A stretch of 64,000 nt of DNA from Orbilia blumenaviensis (lineage: Eukaryota > Ascomycota > Orbiliomycetes > Orbiliales > Orbiliaceae). The stretch spans positions 434,001 to 498,000 of the forward strand of contig JAVHNS010000014.1 in assembly GCA_036872755.1 (NCBI GenBank). Direction: 5' to 3'. Shown here piece by piece: positions 60,883-64,000 of the stretch (positions are counted from its first letter, which is position 1; each line of letters opens with the position of its first letter). The notes below the pieces were generated by a model, which searched no databases, had not been told where the DNA came from, and worked only from the letters and a program-made list of their open reading frames with translations. The position numbers were made by a program, and so were the translations under genes.

Positions 60883-63800
60883 ATTGGCCAAGCAGCAGAT
60901 CTAGATCGGACAACGAGTTAATAACCATTTTCCTGCCCAATAAGAGTTGGGCTTGATCTCAGCATCCGTGCTCCCTCTTGTTTACCTCATATTGTTACCA
61001 TCATTTCTCGAGTTAGGAATTCTAATATTCTTGTCTAAATATATATATTTTTGTTTCTGTGTCCATAAAATAACCTGTTTATAGTGATCTAAAGATATGG
61101 ATCGCTGATACTGGCTTAATATACATGCTTATTAGCTTTATTCCATTTATTTAGTCCATAGATATTTGCCTAGTATTTTGTACCGAAAGCTCCCGTGCAA
61201 GTATTGTAGATAATAATAAACGGATGCGAAAATACTCTTCAAACCATTGCTTAACACCCATCATACGGTCTAAAACAACGGTATTCCAGGGTGTTTAACG
61301 TGGGCTACCTGTTTACTAATGCTATTATTATATCGGGAGCGTGTCAATATGTACAGAGGAGGGCATCTGTACACATTTGTCGCTGTCGTTTTGGAAGGCG
61401 CAGTGTGAGCCTGCGCGTCTAAAGAGCGCTGTTAAATTGCCGTTATTTAAAGGCATTTGTAGGGATCTTAGTTCTGCCACTTCGCCCGATTATTACAATG
61501 GTAAATAATATTCAAGAAAGTATCAAACGAACTACATAGTTTTCAATATCAATATAGACACAAGGTACGCGCACACGCAGTCACGAGTCGACAAGCCTAG
61601 CGTTCTCCTAGAGCGTCCACTCAGATAAGCGCCCGCCCCGGCACCACCAATAGGTTGGGCAATCATATCCTTTTTCCGGAATAGAGTTCGTTTTAGATTC
61701 TGGGTATACAGTCATATGATTTGAAAGTAGGTGATCTTATATATACATGTGGGCGGGTCGTTGAAACTGCATATATATACTGGAGAATTATTACATGGAT
61801 GTATAGATACTCGATTGAGGGGATATATAGATAATGGTCTATTGGCAGTCGAGTTACTTGCAATAGTACCTATCTCGGCTATAAACCTTTGTGGAAGAAG
61901 GATTGATGGATCGATAACTCACTTCTACATTTTCTGTAGATCTCGTAGCACTAGTAGCGCAATAATGGCTCATTGCCTTCAGATTTTCTTCCTACATGAT
62001 GCTATTCTAACCAATTGGCTCTATGAATATAGCTACGGAAGGTTACAAAAAAGTTCATGACATGCGCATAGACACATTTAGATAGAGAAATGTAGAGTTG
62101 GAGGTAGTATGTAATTTTTACTTGGTCACTAATTCTCTCAGCAAATAGCTAACTGGAGAAGGGCTAGTATTCGCATTTAGTTATAAGATCAACAGAACCA
62201 TTCAGCATGCAACGCCGGTTGTCTATCAACTTCAGCGCAACAAAACATCCTGGCCATAAATCGTACGAAAATCAGGCCCGTACCACACTTGCGATATTAA
62301 GATGAACTTCAAAAACACAATGCACAATGCGCCTCCGCAGAATCGGTGATCTGAAAATCATACCCTGCTATAGGAAGTTGTTCTGGCTGAGACGAGGCAA
62401 GATATTTAAATTTGTTGTCGTTGCCTTGTCCCGCACTCTGAAACGTCATACTGCATTGGCCAAGTTATAAAACGGACACCTTTTTTTCGTGCGAAAATGC
62501 AATCGTAGGGCGAAATGGCCTTGATTGGTTATTTATTTATAAATGATAGTCAATGTAGGATTTGCATACGGGACGCGTCTTTACGAGACCATTTTTTTAC
62601 TGTCGCGCAGCGCGTTCGAGACGAGGCTTTCGTAATTTTCAAAAGCGCAGAGTGTTTTTGATATACCCATGATGCATGAATCCGCGAAGGAGTCGGGATT
62701 TCGAAACTGTCGCACCCTAGTTAAAGATTGCCCGTTGGTGGATGAGTCAGCAACTAACCAAGGCGGCACAAAAAGATCCTGCTCTAGCATTGATATGTAG
62801 CACGGTTTCTCCCGCCCGTCTGTGCATATAATTAATCCAATCAATATCATGGTTGAATAAATTTCTCAAAGTTAGAGAATCAAGAACTGCAGGATCAACC
62901 CTCCCCGCTTTCCAATGCCCTCGCTTCCGTTGAAATTCAACCTCCCGGCTTTCCTGTCAATTTCGGGATCGATTACTCGGTCGGCCAATTTATCGGCTAG
63001 TTGTCTTTCAAAAGCCAAACCCCCAAAAAACAAAAACATGGGACGAAAAAACCAGCTGTGAATCAGATATTTCAAGCATAGCTTTGAATTTAGTTTTCTG
63101 CAAGCTTAGCGCCGTTTTTTTGACTGCCCAGGGTCTGCTTACGTTAGTAGTTTAGTTATCGATGGTGGTAACTAGCTTATGACGATACTCGTGACCCCAT
63201 GCTCAGATGACGATAACAGGAGGGTGGGATGTGGGTGTGTGGATGAGTGGATGAGTGTGGGTAACAAGGACTGTCTGCAGCTCACGATCCGCCGGACCCA
63301 CCCGTTTGCTTTTTGGGAGGGGTTTCCAAAAAATTCCCATATTCCATTTGGATGGAATAGGAAGTGTAATTGACTTGCGATCACGCAAACGTCCGGGTTT
63401 TGGGGGGTAGGAACCCACCATAAGGGGGTTGGAAAGACAAACCCCTCGATCTTCTCAAGAAAAGTGAAGATGGGGTATGAGTCGAAGAAAGGGGGACTTT
63501 AAGTCCAATGAAGCCGGACACCCTTCTCAGTCTCAGATGAGAGGTTTAAGGCATGATTTCGGATAGTTTGTAGTAAGTGACCAAGGTGTCCTGGACATCT
63601 TTCGAACCCGAAAGAAAGGGCTTGGGAAGCCAATCGTAACTTGATATAGTTTGGGGGTAAAGGACCACAGGATTTGAGGGAGGATTTGACAAATTTGAGG
63701 CAGGAATACACTGCAGTGTCGGCCGGGCATGTAAGTACTAAAGCACTATATCTGCATATGGTGGGGTTGGGAAGATCTGAAGCACGGTTGTGATTCGTTC

Positions 63801-64000
63801 AGCCCCGGTCAAGCCAGATGCAGGCTGGCCAGCTAATCATCAATCCGAGGCATGCAAAACCCCGCCTAGCTGAGGACAATCGATAGTGTAGCTAGACTAT
63901 AGATACTTGTTTGTTCAAGCAGAACTTAGGTATGAGTACAATATTATCGTAGGCCCTCCATGACTTTGGGATATAAAACCCTGAGGACCCGGGACTTTAA
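60883..64000. other. Gene-free right end, about 3.1 kb
   Basis: No gene or tRNA was recognised. A fragment of the dispersed palindrome, TTACGAGACCA, is at 62581-62591. Open frames are short and without family motifs. No biosynthetic partner of the repeat protein (UstYa-type oxidase, peptidase) is visible before the window ends. Confidence 0.5.
62581..62591. repeat. Fragment of dispersed palindromic motif (TTACGAGACCA)
   Basis: Eleven bases matching the right arm of the dispersed motif. Short enough that chance is possible. Confidence 0.35.

Overview
The window looks like nuclear DNA of a filamentous ascomycete (Pezizomycotina). Genes carry short introns of roughly 60-250 bases with GTATGT/GTAAGT-type donors and (A/G)CTAAC-like branch sites. 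The gene set is typical of such fungi: SMG6/EST1-type PIN protein, ALG5, VPS17, mitochondrial EF-G2, Ctr copper transporter, CFEM-like surface protein and a Kex2-processed repeat protein. No rRNA, tRNA, CRISPR array or prokaryotic operon was seen. I could not fix the genus.

Layout. 1-5.5 kb: a PIN-domain SMG6/EST1-like gene (+). 5.5-17.3 kb: a gene desert of almost 12 kb with pyrimidine tracts, small tandem repeats and copies of a dispersed palindromic motif. 17.3-24.4 kb: a small gene island with a seven-exon short-chain dehydrogenase (SDR), an ERD2-type receptor, a membrane-anchored SDR of the 17-beta-HSD/ketoacyl reductase type and a cysteine-rich CFEM-like surface protein. 24.4-30.5 kb: a second desert. 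30.5-36 kb: a proline-rich protein ending in a CaaX box, a probable RIP-damaged coding relic, an RNase III-fold protein of likely mitochondrial location and a basic nuclear-type protein. 36-40 kb: gene-free, with a 24-base C tract and a strongly G-poor tract. 40-57.5 kb: the housekeeping core, with ALG5 (-), a two-RRM RGG protein (-), VPS17 (-) divergent from mitochondrial EF-G2 (+), a Ctr copper transporter (+) convergent with a tiny ten-cysteine secreted protein (-), and a peroxisomal enoyl-CoA isomerase/hydratase (+). 57.5-64 kb: mostly empty except for a secreted Kex2-processed repeat protein (KEP) at 60.06-60.88 kb.

Several gene models were rebuilt by hand from splice signals: the SDR at 17290, ERD2 at 19197, RNase III-fold at 33613, nuclear protein at 35067, ALG5, RRM, VPS17, MEF2, CTR and the ten-cysteine protein. 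In each the exon lengths sum to a whole number of codons and the joined protein keeps its family motifs across the junctions.

The most novel items are (1) the KEP at 60064, which would release five near-identical acidic 24-26-mers alternating with A(K/R)PAPT peptides; (2) the 83-residue prepro-protein with ten cysteines in 51 mature residues, lying tail-to-tail with a copper transporter; and (3) a dispersed palindrome, CTGGTTyaACGAGACCAG, found in at least seven non-coding places. The genes do not form one pathway. Functional links are limited to secretory-route housekeeping (ALG5, ERD2, VPS17), mitochondrial translation (MEF2, possibly the RNase III-fold protein) and surface or secreted accessory proteins.
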